From an uncultured Oscillospiraceae bacterium (GTDB lineage Bacteria > Bacillota > Clostridia > Oscillospirales > Acutalibacteraceae): a stretch of 30,211 nucleotides of DNA. This document shows positions 30,092-30,211 of the stretch, one piece after another (position 1 is the stretch's first letter; each line of letters begins with the position of its first letter). The translations under genes were made by a program, and so were the position numbers. The notes under the pieces were generated by a model. It saw nothing but the letters and a program-made list of their open reading frames with translations, was not told the DNA's origin and searched no databases. The stretch covers positions 1-30,211 of the forward strand of contig CAJJLZ010000029.1 of NCBI GenBank assembly GCA_905192745.1, written 5' to 3'.

Positions 30092-30211
30092 CCGGTATGG
30101 ACGCCGCCGAAGAAAAAGCGAGGTGACGGTTATTTTTTCAATTTTTTCGGCAATATGGTTTACAAAACGGGGATGTAATTTCTCTGTAATAAGTGAAACC
30201 AGTCGACGGGT
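30092..30211. other. Right-edge segment without a supported gene
   Basis: The last 120 bp are AT-rich. An open frame from GTG 30123 runs to the edge without a stop (29 codons, hydrophobic start TVIFSIFSAIWF), but it has no clear ribosome site and cannot be judged here. Confidence 0.3.

Noticed and set aside
30123..30211. Small hydrophobic open frame at the right edge
   Set aside because: It has no clear ribosome site and is cut by the window, so it cannot be supported.
1..30211. CRISPR array, transposase, integrase, tRNA or rRNA
   Set aside because: No regularly spaced repeats, transposase or integrase motifs, or cloverleaf/rRNA sequences were recognised on either strand.

Overview
The window looks like a chromosomal segment of a spore-forming, GC-rich Gram-positive clostridium, probably of the Oscillospiraceae/Ruminococcaceae type. 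Evidence: a SpoIIID regulator near the right edge, lipoproteins with Gram-positive-style lipoboxes, strong AGGAGG ribosome sites, a GntR/YtrA-type ABC operon and a Gram-positive-style Pel exopolysaccharide locus. The taxonomic call is inference; there is no marker RNA gene here.

The centre of the window (2529-18314, minus strand) is one long c-di-GMP-associated Pel operon. Transcription would start at a strong promoter (18286-18314). It then crosses a GEMM-type (c-di-GMP-I) riboswitch aptamer (18127-18192) and an 11-bp intrinsic terminator (18084-18116). The genes follow in order: a DivIVA-like coiled-coil protein, a membrane HD-GYP protein, pelD (fused to a degenerate epimerase-like domain), pelE, a pelA-type deacetylase, pelF, pelG, a CotH-family lipoprotein, a VTC-domain protein, a DUF4956 membrane protein and a DUF4832-type lipoprotein. 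The operon ends at a hairpin/U-tract terminator (2529-2562). Most junctions overlap or are under 60 nt; only pelG-CotH has a longer gap (122 nt). c-di-GMP could therefore act at three levels: RNA (riboswitch), turnover (HD-GYP) and allostery (RTTD I-site beside a degenerate GGDEF in PelD). The four-gene tail (CotH/VTC/DUF4956/DUF4832) is not part of the classical Pel machinery and is the most likely place for undescribed biology.

Left of the operon (1-2462, minus strand) are a ComEC-like metallo-beta-lactamase lipoprotein, a stand-alone HPt phosphotransfer protein with its own promoter, and a promoter-HAD phosphatase-galM unit that runs off the left edge.

Right of the operon, an MtaA/CmuA/UroD-family methyltransferase gene is divergent and ends at a 21-bp hairpin. 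Next are a convergent phosphohexomutase gene with a long structured leader, and a divergent asnB-lipase pair with its own promoter and terminator. A GntR-ABC ATPase-permease operon follows, with a promoter and candidate operator. The right end holds spoIIID (minus strand, possible SigE promoter) and, divergently, a small sigma-70-like protein preceded by a run of AT-rich palindromes. No rRNA, tRNA, CRISPR array, insertion sequence or prophage was recognised.
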